Assembly (NCBI GenBank): GCA_964529445.1
Contig: CAZGWJ010000113.1
Coordinates: 1-7,335, forward strand
Direction: 5' to 3'
Length of the DNA: 7,335 nucleotides
Origin: CAZGWJ01 sp964529445
GTDB lineage: Bacteria > Oederibacteriota > Muellerivitia > Muellerivitales > Muellerivitaceae
Both the position numbers and the translations under genes were made by a program. This document shows, piece after piece, positions 1 through 5,549 of the stretch. The stretch's first letter is position 1. The number at the start of each line of letters is the position of its first letter. Under the pieces are notes generated by a model that was given only the letters and a program-made list of their open reading frames with translations, had not been told where the DNA came from and searched no databases.

Positions 1-2
1 GC

Positions 3-434
3 GGCGGCGTGGACGGCGCCATCCACCGCGCGGCGGGGCCGGAATTGCTTCGCGAATGCCGGTCTCTCGGGGGATGTCCGACGGGAGGATGCAAGTCGAC
101 CCGCGGATACCGCCTTCCCTCGAAATGGGTGATCCACACCGTGGGACCCGTCTGGAGCGGAGGCGGCCGGGGGGAGGACGAACTGTTGGCCTCCTGCTAC
201 CGGGGTTGCATGGATGAGGCGGCTCGCCTGAACGTGAAAACCCTTGCATTCCCCTCCGTCAGCACCGGCGCCTATCGTTTCCCGCTCGGTCGGGCGGCGG
301 CCATCGCGGTCCGTGAGGTCCGGGCAGGGCTCGTCCGACAGGGCATGATTGAAAAAGTCCTGATGGTCTGCTTTGATGAGGGTACTTACCACGCTTTTCA
401 GAAAGCGGTTTCGGAGCGCGAAGGCTCGTTCTAA
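3..434 (+). CDS. Macrodomain ADP-ribosyl hydrolase (YmdB/MacroD type), 5'-truncated
   Basis: Probable O-acetyl-ADP-ribose deacetylase or mono-ADP-ribosyl hydrolase acting in the cytoplasm. The visible 144 residues begin inside the conserved loop GGVDGAIHRAAGPELL, whose Asp is the residue normally linked to catalysis in MacroD-type enzymes. The family pattern then follows: CPTGG, WVIHTVGPVW, ELLASCY, the phosphate-binding loop STGAYRFP, and a C-terminal VCFDEGTY. Comparison with full-length family members suggests about 30 N-terminal residues (first strand and the NAAN segment) lie upstream of the window. A GTG at 9 is inside the conserved loop and is not the start. The normally small or acidic residues after CPTG are replaced by GC, which is unusual but not clearly damaging. 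The stop TAA overlaps the Shine-Dalgarno sequence of the next gene. Family assignment is secure; the exact substrate is not. Confidence 0.93.
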   Translation, partial: GGVDGAIHRAAGPELLRECRSLGGCPTGGCKSTRGYRLPSKWVIHTVGPVWSGGGRGEDELLASCYRGCMDEAARLNVKTLAFPSVSTGAYRFPLGRAAAIAVREVRAGLVRQGMIEKVLMVCFDEGTYHAFQKAVSEREGSF

Positions 435-443
435 GGAGCTGTC

Positions 444-920
444 ATGCCCTTCACGATCAAGTCGTCCACGATCAAACCCAACCAGCCCATCCCGATCCAG
501 CATACCGGCGACGGAGAGAACTATTCCCCCGAGATTTCCTGGATCGGCGCGCCTGCCGGCACCAAGGAATTCGCCTTCATCTGCGACGACCCGGACGCTC
601 CGGGCGGCAAGCCCTTCGTGCATTGGGTCGTTTACAACATTCCCCCAACCACCACGGGATTGCGGGAACGCATGATCGACGTGAAGAGCGTTCCGGGCAG
701 CACCATGAAACAGGGCGTGAACGATTTCGGCAGGATCGGGTATGGCGGGCCGCACCCGCCCCCGGGCCCGGCGCACCGGTATTATTTCAAGCTGTACGCC
801 CTCTCGACGCCCCTGAACCTGGAGGGTGGCGTGCCGGCCCATTTTCTGGAACGGGAGATGAGAGACAAGATCATCGAGGAAGTCAAGTTGATGGGGACTT
901 ACCAGAGGGGAGGGCTCTGA
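444..920 (+). CDS. YbhB/YbcL family Raf-kinase-inhibitor-like protein (PEBP fold)
   Basis: A 158-residue phosphatidylethanolamine-binding-protein-fold protein of typical bacterial length. It has the two signature segments that form the anion-binding pocket: DPDAPGGKPFVHW (about residues 49-61) and GGPHPPPGPAHRYYFKLYAL (about 101-120). No signal peptide is visible, so it is probably cytoplasmic like E. coli YbhB. The biochemical role of bacterial PEBPs is poorly defined; ligand binding or modulation of other proteins is usually proposed. The ATG is preceded by AAGGAG at 433-438 with a 5-nt gap, so the start is well supported. It begins nine bases after the macrodomain gene, and its stop overlaps the next start (TGATG), so translational coupling is likely. 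Function beyond the fold is inference. Confidence 0.95.
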   Translation: MPFTIKSSTIKPNQPIPIQHTGDGENYSPEISWIGAPAGTKEFAFICDDPDAPGGKPFVHWVVYNIPPTTTGLRERMIDVKSVPGSTMKQGVNDFGRIGYGGPHPPPGPAHRYYFKLYALSTPLNLEGGVPAHFLEREMRDKIIEEVKLMGTYQRGGL

Positions 921-1297
921 TGGTGATACGGGATGCAAGGTCACGGACAGGCGAGAAATGGGGATGGATCGGCGGGTGGATCGGGTCCACCCTCTGGATC
1001 TTCGCCCTCTCGATCGTCTGGCTTTTCCAGGGAAAGACGTTCCACGGTGTGTTAGGCGTCGTCCTCTTCCTTCTGGCGATGGTTCTCATGATGTCCATCG
1101 CCCCCTGGCGGCTTCCCAAGACGAGGTACTGGAAACTGATGCTGCCCCTTTTCGCGTGCCTGGGCCTGAGTGTGATCCTGGCCCTGGATGCCTTCCTGCC
1201 CGGATCGGGCGGGGAGAGCGTCCCCTGGTACTCCTGGTTCTGGATCCTGTTCCTCGTCCTGCCCGTCATCCAGATCGGGAACAGGACCTGGGAATAG
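920..1297 (+). CDS. Small four-helix inner membrane protein
   Basis: A 125-residue hydrophobic protein that I do not recognise. Four likely membrane segments fall at about residues 17-36, 42-61, 71-90 and 101-118, separated by short loops; the charged loop APWRLPKTRYWK lies between the second and third. The N-terminal 14 residues are basic (VIRDARSRTGEK), suggesting a cytoplasmic N-terminus. The ATG overlaps the preceding TGA as TGATG, and the G-rich stretch AGAGGGGAGGG just upstream can act as ribosome binding site. The long upstream extension of this frame runs antiphase through the PEBP gene and is not coding. It is followed three bases later by the next gene. No catalytic motif is visible. 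It may be a partner of the adjacent membrane-anchored protein, but that rests on position only. Confidence 0.8.
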   Translation: MVIRDARSRTGEKWGWIGGWIGSTLWIFALSIVWLFQGKTFHGVLGVVLFLLAMVLMMSIAPWRLPKTRYWKLMLPLFACLGLSVILALDAFLPGSGGESVPWYSWFWILFLVLPVIQIGNRTWE

Positions 1298-1300
1298 GGC

Positions 1301-2167
1301 GTGGTCCCCAAACGGCGCGTGAAAAAATCCTTCCTTGCCGTTCTGATCGTCATATCCCTGCTCATTGCGGCCGGCGTTTCAGTCCATGACCTCTTCGTCC
1401 ACCGGGACCCCGACGCCCGATATTACGAGAAGAAGATCAAGGTGAAGGGAGGAATTCGATTCGTCGATTCAAGGCGGAAGCAATGGAAGGGCAAGACGGT
1501 CGATGAAAAGAGGGTCGGGCATTGGGTCTTCTGGTATCCGAACGGCCGGAAGCAGATGGAGGGAGATTATTCCGCGGGTGCGATGGTCGGCAAGTGGTCC
1601 TTCTGGCGAGCGGATGGGAGGAGCGTCGACTTGATATCCGTCTTTCCCCGGGTTGGCGAGGACCCGTTGGAGGGCATCCAACTCAGGGATGAGAAGGATG
1701 CGTTGTGGATCACGACTTTCACCGACAGAGGTCCATCGGGTTTCGAGGCGAGGGAGTATGTCCTGCGGGAAGTGGACAAGGAACCGATCCTTTTCTACAC
1801 CCATTACCGTGGTGCCGGCGGCGTGTTAAGCCCTTCGGGTAAGAAGGTCGTGGTCCTCGACCAACCGGCCACGAAATCCTGCGTCCTCTATGTCGCGGAC
1901 CTTGTGACGGGAAAATGCCGGCAAGTGGATGAGGAGGCGACCCGGATGTACCACGACGAGGTGGACACCCACGGGTTCATCGTCGTCTCCGATTATGGGG
2001 GGGTGTCACCGGACGAGGACAGGATCCTGGTGAAGATGCACCTGGACTACATCACCCAAAGCGACTCGAATTACAAGCCGTGGTCCTATGTCGTGGACGT
2101 CAATACAGGCAAGGTCCTCCAGGTCATCCGGGAAGCGAACCCGCCCGCGGAGTGGTGGAAGATGTGA
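1301..2167 (+). CDS. Membrane-anchored protein with MORN-like repeats and propeller-like C-terminus
   Basis: A 288-residue protein of unknown function. The start is MVPKRRVKKS followed by a hydrophobic segment (about residues 10-27), a typical signal anchor, so the remainder is probably periplasmic. Residues about 73-107 contain two MORN/YwqK-type units, GHWVFWYPNGRKQMEGDY and GKWSFWRADGR, which usually form short beta hairpins. The C-terminal half (about 170-280) has strand-turn patterns such as LSPSGKKVVVL, YVADLVTGK, VSPDEDRILVKM and VVDVNTGKVLQV, resembling TolB/WD40-like blades, though too few for a full propeller. The GTG start lies three bases after the previous stop with only a weak AGGG in front, so translation may depend on coupling. 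It ends the four-gene run and converges with the small gene at 2171-2389 with three bases between stops. Presence of the gene is well supported; function is unknown. Confidence 0.85.
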   Translation: MVPKRRVKKSFLAVLIVISLLIAAGVSVHDLFVHRDPDARYYEKKIKVKGGIRFVDSRRKQWKGKTVDEKRVGHWVFWYPNGRKQMEGDYSAGAMVGKWSFWRADGRSVDLISVFPRVGEDPLEGIQLRDEKDALWITTFTDRGPSGFEAREYVLREVDKEPILFYTHYRGAGGVLSPSGKKVVVLDQPATKSCVLYVADLVTGKCRQVDEEATRMYHDEVDTHGFIVVSDYGGVSPDEDRILVKMHLDYITQSDSNYKPWSYVVDVNTGKVLQVIREANPPAEWWKM

Positions 2168-2170
2168 GGG

Positions 2171-2389
2171 TCATTTCTTCCTGCGGCGGGTCTTCTTCCT
2201 TGATGGGACCGGGGCGACGGGTTCCGGGGCGGACGGGGCGACGGGCGCTTCCGGGGCGGCGGGTCTGGGGCGACCCAGGAGGCCGGGCCCGACGACGATC
2301 AGGACGAGCGAGGCGAAGAGGATCCACTCGCGCATCGTGAGCTTCGAGAGCCAGACCGACAGTTTGAACCCTTCCTGCGCTTCCTGCAT
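2171..2389 (-). CDS. Tiny single-pass membrane protein with Pro/Ala linker and basic tail
   Basis: A 72-residue protein with a clear three-part design. Residues 1-21 are probably amphipathic (GFKLSVWLSKLTMREW), 22-39 are a membrane helix ending VVGPGLLG, 41-62 are an Ala/Pro/Glu linker, and 63-72 are an extremely basic tail (SRKKTRRRKK). By the positive-inside rule the tail should face the cytoplasm, where it could bind nucleic acid, ribosomes or phospholipid; this is inference. The helix followed by GPGLLG is faintly like TatA/TatB, but the amphipathic helix that follows the membrane segment in those proteins is missing here, so I do not call it Tat. The ATG follows the G-rich sequence GGGGGGCGGA, and a strong sigma70-like promoter lies about 30-50 bases upstream, which supports a real gene. 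It has no recognised family. Confidence 0.68.
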   Translation of the reverse strand: MQEAQEGFKLSVWLSKLTMREWILFASLVLIVVGPGLLGRPRPAAPEAPVAPSAPEPVAPVPSRKKTRRRKK

Positions 2390-2416
2390 GTCCGCCCCCC
2401 GTTCTTATCGGCCCCT

Positions 2417-2444
2417 ATTATTCATCCGTTCCTGAGTATGTCAA
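2417..2444 (-). promoter_or_regulatory. Sigma70-type promoter for the 72-residue membrane protein
   Basis: On the minus strand a perfect TTGACA (2439-2444) is followed after 16 bases by AATAAT (2417-2422), five of six matches to TATAAT. The expected transcript starts near 2410 and gives a leader of about 20 bases before the ATG at 2389. It is the closest match to a housekeeping promoter in the window. It lies between the nonamer repeat and the gene, so the small protein is likely transcribed separately from the radical SAM gene upstream. Confidence 0.6.
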
Positions 2445-2474
2445 AACACAATTCCCGTCGGTGATGAAACGTCG

Positions 2475-2501
2475 TCCTTCGTGCCTTCGTGTCCTCGTGG
2501 T
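2475..2501. repeat. Short 8-9 nt periodic repeat (CCTTCGTGT units)
   Basis: Three imperfect units, CCTTCGTG, CCTTCGTGT and CCTCGTGGT, begin at 2476, 2484 and 2493. On the other strand they read as CACGAAGGA-type nonamers opening with ACCACGAGG. I recall this pattern as a dispersed intergenic repeat in many unrelated bacterial genomes, often with an inverted second arm; only one arm is present here. It lies just past the radical SAM stop codon (2510-2512) and upstream of the promoter for the small membrane protein. No transposase or flanking duplication is visible. Confidence 0.6.
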
Positions 2502-2509
2502 GGAGTCTT

Positions 2510-3868
2510 TCAGCATCTCTTCCAGTCGCCCTTGGGGGCGAAACGCCCGCGGGATCTCGCGTCCTTCTCCGACAGCTTCCGGTGTTCCGGCGGCACGGTG
2601 CCCGCCTTCCCCCACCCTTCTTTTGGCGGGTTGTAGTACCCGAACCGGACCCTTGGATGCATCCGGTGCACCGCCTCCATCATCCGGTCGATCCCGAGAC
2701 CCGGCCCCTTGGGGCGGCCCACGGCCTTGAGATATTCGTCGGGATCCATGTTCATGTTTCGCATCTGGATGAAGTCCACGGGGTGCCTCCCGATGAGTTT
2801 CAGAAGGGCCTCGATCTCCTCGGGCTGGTCCGTCACGCCGGGGAAGACGAAATAATTCAGGGAAACGAAGGCGCCGCCCTCCTTGGCGACCCGGATGCTC
2901 TCCGCCACATCGTCGAAGCTGAAACCCGAGGGCCTCGTATAGGCCTCGTAGAGGCGTCGCCGGGCACTGCAGAGGGACACGCGGATGGAATCCAGTCCCG
3001 CCTGGATGAGCTCCCGCACCGCGGCGGGTTTGCTGGCGTTGGTGTTCAGGTGGAGGGTGCCCGCTTTCGTTCGTGAGCGGATGAGGCGGACGGTTTCCAG
3101 GAGAAGGGCGGGATTGACGAGGGGTTCCCCTTCGCAACCCTGTCCGAAGGAGGCGATGGCCCTTTCCGCTCGCTGGAGGTGAGGCACGATGAGGTCGGCG
3201 ATCTCGGAGGCTTTTGGAACGCAGCGAAGGCGGTTCATGGGGGATGGGGGGGCGCTTTCCGGCTGGAGCGAGATGCATCCCGCGCACCTCGCGTTGCAGG
3301 CGGCCGAGGTGGGCATGGGTGCCTCCCAACGGCGATGGTAGTAGTTGCGCGCGGCGGGGCAGTGGTAGGTGAAGGCGCAAAGTTCCATCTGTCTCCGTGC
3401 CTGGTTGTCGGGGAAGAGGCGCTGGTCCTCCCGGGCGTTGTTGCGCATGGTCTTCTCGACCACGCGTTCGATGTCCTGGCGGGGGTCCGGATCCACGCGG
3501 AAAGCCGGAACCCAATAGCGGCCGTTCAGGAATCCCACGGCGGAATAGGCGTTCAGCGGGATGGCCTCGGCACGGGAAGTCGAACGATAGGCGGCCAGGG
3601 CTCGCAGGGTGTAGGCGGGGGCCACGAAAGCCGCCACGGTATGGGTGCCATCCAATTCCTCGAAGCGCCCGTTCCTTTCGTCGAAGCCCAGGGGGGTGCG
3701 GCCCGGGAGCATGAAGAGGTCGCTTCCCGGCGGTAGGGGGATGAGGTCCGAAATCTTCAAGCGGACGGGATGCCCGCCGGATTGGCCGACCATGGCGAGT
3801 CCGGGCGCGTCGAAGATGCGGCCGGTTTCGTCGGCGTAGAGAAGGCGAGGGGTTTTGCTCGTCGCCAA
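2510..3868 (-). CDS. Uncharacterised radical SAM enzyme with N-terminal extension
   Basis: A 452-residue protein read from TTG at 3868. The radical SAM cluster motif is CNARCAGC (C191, C195, C198), followed by FGQGCEGEPL (about 241-250), the strand-2 Gly-Glu motif region, then HLNTNAS and LDSIRVSL typical of the partial TIM barrel. About 190 residues precede the cluster motif. They include strand-rich sequence and a conserved-looking segment CAFTYHCPAARNYY (C164, C170) immediately before the barrel. The two cysteines could bind an auxiliary metal site or tether the substrate; this is inference. There is no SPASM-type cysteine-rich C-terminus. From memory it resembles an unnamed radical SAM group in deltaproteobacteria and relatives, so the substrate is unknown. 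The start choice rests on GAGGAG seven bases upstream of TTG. An in-frame ATG at 3949 would add 27 Arg/Pro/Ser-rich residues that look non-coding. Confidence 0.88.
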   Translation of the reverse strand: MATSKTPRLLYADETGRIFDAPGLAMVGQSGGHPVRLKISDLIPLPPGSDLFMLPGRTPLGFDERNGRFEELDGTHTVAAFVAPAYTLRALAAYRSTSRAEAIPLNAYSAVGFLNGRYWVPAFRVDPDPRQDIERVVEKTMRNNAREDQRLFPDNQARRQMELCAFTYHCPAARNYYHRRWEAPMPTSAACNARCAGCISLQPESAPPSPMNRLRCVPKASEIADLIVPHLQRAERAIASFGQGCEGEPLVNPALLLETVRLIRSRTKAGTLHLNTNASKPAAVRELIQAGLDSIRVSLCSARRRLYEAYTRPSGFSFDDVAESIRVAKEGGAFVSLNYFVFPGVTDQPEEIEALLKLIGRHPVDFIQMRNMNMDPDEYLKAVGRPKGPGLGIDRMMEAVHRMHPRVRFGYYNPPKEGWGKAGTVPPEHRKLSEKDARSRGRFAPKGDWKRC

Positions 3869-3875
3869 AGTCGGG

Positions 3876-3881
3876 CTCCTC
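3876..3881 (-). promoter_or_regulatory. Shine-Dalgarno site selecting the TTG start of the radical SAM gene
   Basis: GAGGAG on the minus strand lies seven bases before TTG (3866-3868). This near-ideal match and spacing decides the start against the in-frame ATG at 3949, which has only a weak GAGAAG in front of it. Confidence 0.65.
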
Positions 3882-3900
3882 GGGTGCGAAAGGTATGAAA

Positions 3901-3939
3901 GGCGCAAATAGTGTGGATGGGAAGGGGGACGATTGCGCC
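3901..3939. promoter_or_regulatory. Inverted repeat GGCGCAA/TTGCGCC in the divergent intergenic region
   Basis: Perfect 7-base arms at 3901-3907 and 3933-3939 are separated by 25 bases, so their centres are 32 bases apart, about three helical turns. The repeat lies between the divergently oriented radical SAM and polymerase genes, roughly 30 bases ahead of the radical SAM start. It could be a pair of operator half-sites, or a hairpin in the radical SAM leader if transcription begins near 3973. A chance match cannot be excluded. Confidence 0.35.
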
Positions 3940-3979
3940 GCATCTCCATGAGTGTGCTTCTCGGCCCTGTTCGACCGGC

Positions 3980-3985
3980 ATTATA
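3980..3985 (-). promoter_or_regulatory. Consensus -10 box (TATAAT) for the radical SAM gene
   Basis: The minus strand carries an exact TATAAT. The region 16-18 bases upstream has no good TTGACA match, so the promoter is incomplete or needs an activator. Initiation near 3973 would give a leader of about 105 bases containing the inverted repeat. On the plus strand the same bases contain TATAAG (3982-3987), which could serve the polymerase gene, so the two promoters may overlap. Confidence 0.35.
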
Positions 3986-4021
3986 AGCGCTCTTCGGGGG
4001 CATGCGATACAATGGTTGGAT

Positions 4022-5317
4022 ATGGTTCTCGCCCGCCTCATCGCGCATCTCGACATGAACTCCTTCTTCGTCTCCTGCGAACGGCTCGTGGATCCCTCGC
4101 TCGTCGGGAAACCCGTCGTGGTTGGCGGGCCCCGCGACGCCCGCGGCGTCGTGGCCTCCGCCTCCTACGAGGCGCGCGCCTTCGGTGTGCACAGTGCGAT
4201 GCCGCTGAGGGAGGCCGCGAAGCGCTGTCCGAAAGCCGTCTTCTTGCCCGGGAACCCCGCGCTCTACTCGAAACTTTCCCGCCGGGTTTATGCCCTCCTG
4301 AAGCGCATGGCCCCGAAGGTGGAATACGCCTCCATCGACGAGTTCTACCTCGACCTCACGGGATGCGAGAAGCTCTACGGTTCCGATCCCGCCGGGATGG
4401 CGCGACGCATTCGCAAGGCCGTGCTGGAGCGCACGGGCCTGTCCTGCACCGTGGCGATCGCCTCCAACAAGTACGTGGCCAAGATCGCGGGCAAAACGGT
4501 CAAACCGAAGACCTTTTTACCGCAGGGGACGCAGAGATCGCAGAGAGATGCGGGTCTTGGTAACGCCAAGAGAGAACAAGGCGAACGACAACATGAAGGG
4601 ACCGTTGTTGTTTCGGGAGGAAAGGAAGCGGAGTTCCTCGCGGGACTTCCCATCGAGTCCCTGCACGGCGCGGGCGAGAAGACGCAACCCCATTTGAGGG
4701 ACCTGGGCGTGAGGCGGATCGGCGACCTCGCCGCCATCCCGCTGGAACGCCTGAAGGGGCGATTCGGCGAGGCGGGCGGGGAGTGGCTCTACGAGGCCTG
4801 CCGGGGCATCGACGATTCCCCGGTCGAGACCGAGCACGAGGCCAAGAGCGTGGGACACGAGCACACCTTCGACGTGGACACGGGCGACGAGGCCCTGGTC
4901 AAGCGCACGCTCTCCTGGCTCTCCGAGAAGACCTGCTTCCGCCTGCGGCGTCTCGGGCGCAGGGCCCGCACGGTCACCCTGAAACTGCGCTACAAGGGGT
5001 TCGAGACCCTGACCCGGGCGCGCACGGTGGCCGCCACCTGCGAGGACACGGCCGTGACCCGAACGGCCCTCGACCTGCTGGCGGCGAACTGGGACCGGGA
5101 TCGGAAGGTCCGGCTCATCGGCGTCTCGCTCTCCAAGTTCGAGGAGGGATCCGGGGAGCAGGCGGATTGGCTTTTTCCCGGGATGGGGGACGGCCGGAAG
5201 GAGGCCTTGGCCCGGGCGGCGGACGTCGTGAAGAGGCGTTTCGGGGCCCGGAAAGTGCAGCGGGCCTCCTCCCTGGACGCGGAGGACAGTCGGCATCTGT
5301 CAGAGTCTTCCGAATGA
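4022..5317 (+). CDS. dinB: DNA polymerase IV (Y-family, DinB) with an internal repeat-derived insertion
   Basis: Error-prone translesion polymerase that copies past damaged bases. The 431-residue product carries HLDMNSFFVSCE at 9-20 (metal ligand D11, steric gate F16) and YASIDEFYLDLT at 102-113 (D106 and E107), so the catalytic acids are present. The helix-hairpin-helix region LHGAGEKTQPHLRDLGVRRI follows at about 214-233, then the little finger domain (about 270-372). QADWLF (380-385) sits where Pol IV proteins keep their beta-clamp motif. A segment of about 29 residues (163-191) interrupts the family pattern between KTVKP and EGTVVVSGGKEAEFL, at the end of the palm domain; see the repeat entry. 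The reading frame is preserved, so the protein may still work. The ATG at 4022 places MVLARLIAHLDMN in normal position but has only a weak G-rich sequence upstream. No LexA-like palindrome was recognised. Confidence 0.93.
   Translation: MVLARLIAHLDMNSFFVSCERLVDPSLVGKPVVVGGPRDARGVVASASYEARAFGVHSAMPLREAAKRCPKAVFLPGNPALYSKLSRRVYALLKRMAPKVEYASIDEFYLDLTGCEKLYGSDPAGMARRIRKAVLERTGLSCTVAIASNKYVAKIAGKTVKPKTFLPQGTQRSQRDAGLGNAKREQGERQHEGTVVVSGGKEAEFLAGLPIESLHGAGEKTQPHLRDLGVRRIGDLAAIPLERLKGRFGEAGGEWLYEACRGIDDSPVETEHEAKSVGHEHTFDVDTGDEALVKRTLSWLSEKTCFRLRRLGRRARTVTLKLRYKGFETLTRARTVAATCEDTAVTRTALDLLAANWDRDRKVRLIGVSLSKFEEGSGEQADWLFPGMGDGRKEALARAADVVKRRFGARKVQRASSLDAEDSRHLSESSE
4508..4594. repeat. CGCAGAGA-type nonamer repeat inserted in frame in dinB
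   Basis: The 87 bases encoding residues 163-191 begin with three nonamers, CGCAGGGGA, CGCAGAGAT and CGCAGAGAG, at 4521, 4530 and 4539. A hairpin TCTTGG-TAACG-CCAAGA follows at 4555-4571. Removing the segment restores the usual Pol IV sequence KP-EG. I recall ACCGCAGAGGACGCAGAG as a dispersed, normally intergenic repeat in diverse bacteria. No convincing target duplication is seen; the only candidate is GAAG at 4507-4510 and 4595-4598. The boundaries are inferred from the protein pattern, so they may be off by a few codons. Confidence 0.65.
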
Positions 5318-5359
5318 GAGGGTTTGAAAGCTGAACGACCACGAACCCCGCTCCCTTTT

Positions 5360-5405
5360 CCCTCTCCCGCTGCCCCCCGTTCGGGGGATCAACGACGGGA
5401 GAGGG
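5360..5405. repeat. Palindromic intergenic repeat (CCCTCTCCCG / CGGGAGAGGG)
   Basis: Perfect 10-base arms at 5360-5369 and 5396-5405 enclose a second hairpin, CCCCC-GTTC-GGGGG (5374-5387). A related GGGTGAGGGG follows at 5444-5453. The combination CCCTCTCCC...GGGAGAGGG...GGGTGAGGG is, from memory, a common dispersed intergenic element. It lies in the 232-base gap after dinB. It might terminate dinB transcripts, but there is no following T-run, so I treat it as a repeat. The rest of the gap contains the promoter and ribosome binding site of the next gene. Confidence 0.7.
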
Positions 5406-5477
5406 CAGACACGCACCGAGCTGTTCTTTGGCGAGGGAGGATCGGGTGAGGGGAAATCCTTCGTTGTTTCCCGGGGT

Positions 5478-5486
5478 TGTTATAAG
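5478..5486 (+). promoter_or_regulatory. Extended -10 promoter for the NDUFA9-like gene
   Basis: TGTTATAAG combines the extended TG motif with TATAAG, five of six matches to the -10 consensus. A -35 match at the usual distance is poor, which is tolerated by extended -10 promoters. Initiation near 5493 would give a leader of about 57 bases ahead of the TTG start at 5550. Confidence 0.4.
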
Positions 5487-5537
5487 ATAGGGTGTAAATT
5501 CCGGTGGATCTGATGCATTCTCAGCGATCCCTGCGAT

Positions 5538-5543
5538 AAGGAG
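5538..5543 (+). promoter_or_regulatory. Shine-Dalgarno site selecting a TTG start
   Basis: AAGGAG lies six bases ahead of TTG at 5550-5552. This fixes the start of the reductase gene, whose first residues MKVYVTGGTGFVG begin exactly where the Rossmann fold should. Confidence 0.75.
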
Positions 5544-5549
5544 CCGGTC

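Noticed and set aside
2171..2389. TatA/TatB homologue
   Set aside because: The helix followed by GPGLLG is suggestive, but the amphipathic helix after it is replaced by a Pro/Ala linker and polybasic tail.
2475..2501. CRISPR array or terminator
   Set aside because: Units are only 8-9 bases with no spacers, and there is no stem followed by a T-run.
2418..3515. Long minus-strand open frame of 365 codons
   Set aside because: It overlaps the radical SAM gene on the same strand in another frame and reads as Arg/Pro/Gly-rich shadow typical of high G+C DNA.
3869..4192. N-terminal extension of the radical SAM gene up to 4192
   Set aside because: It would overlap the divergent dinB start, and the extra residues look non-coding. 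GAGGAG before TTG 3868 gives a better start.
4508..4594. Pseudogene call for dinB because of the insertion
   Set aside because: The frame is maintained, there is no stop, and all catalytic motifs, the little finger and the probable clamp motif remain, so loss of function is not shown.
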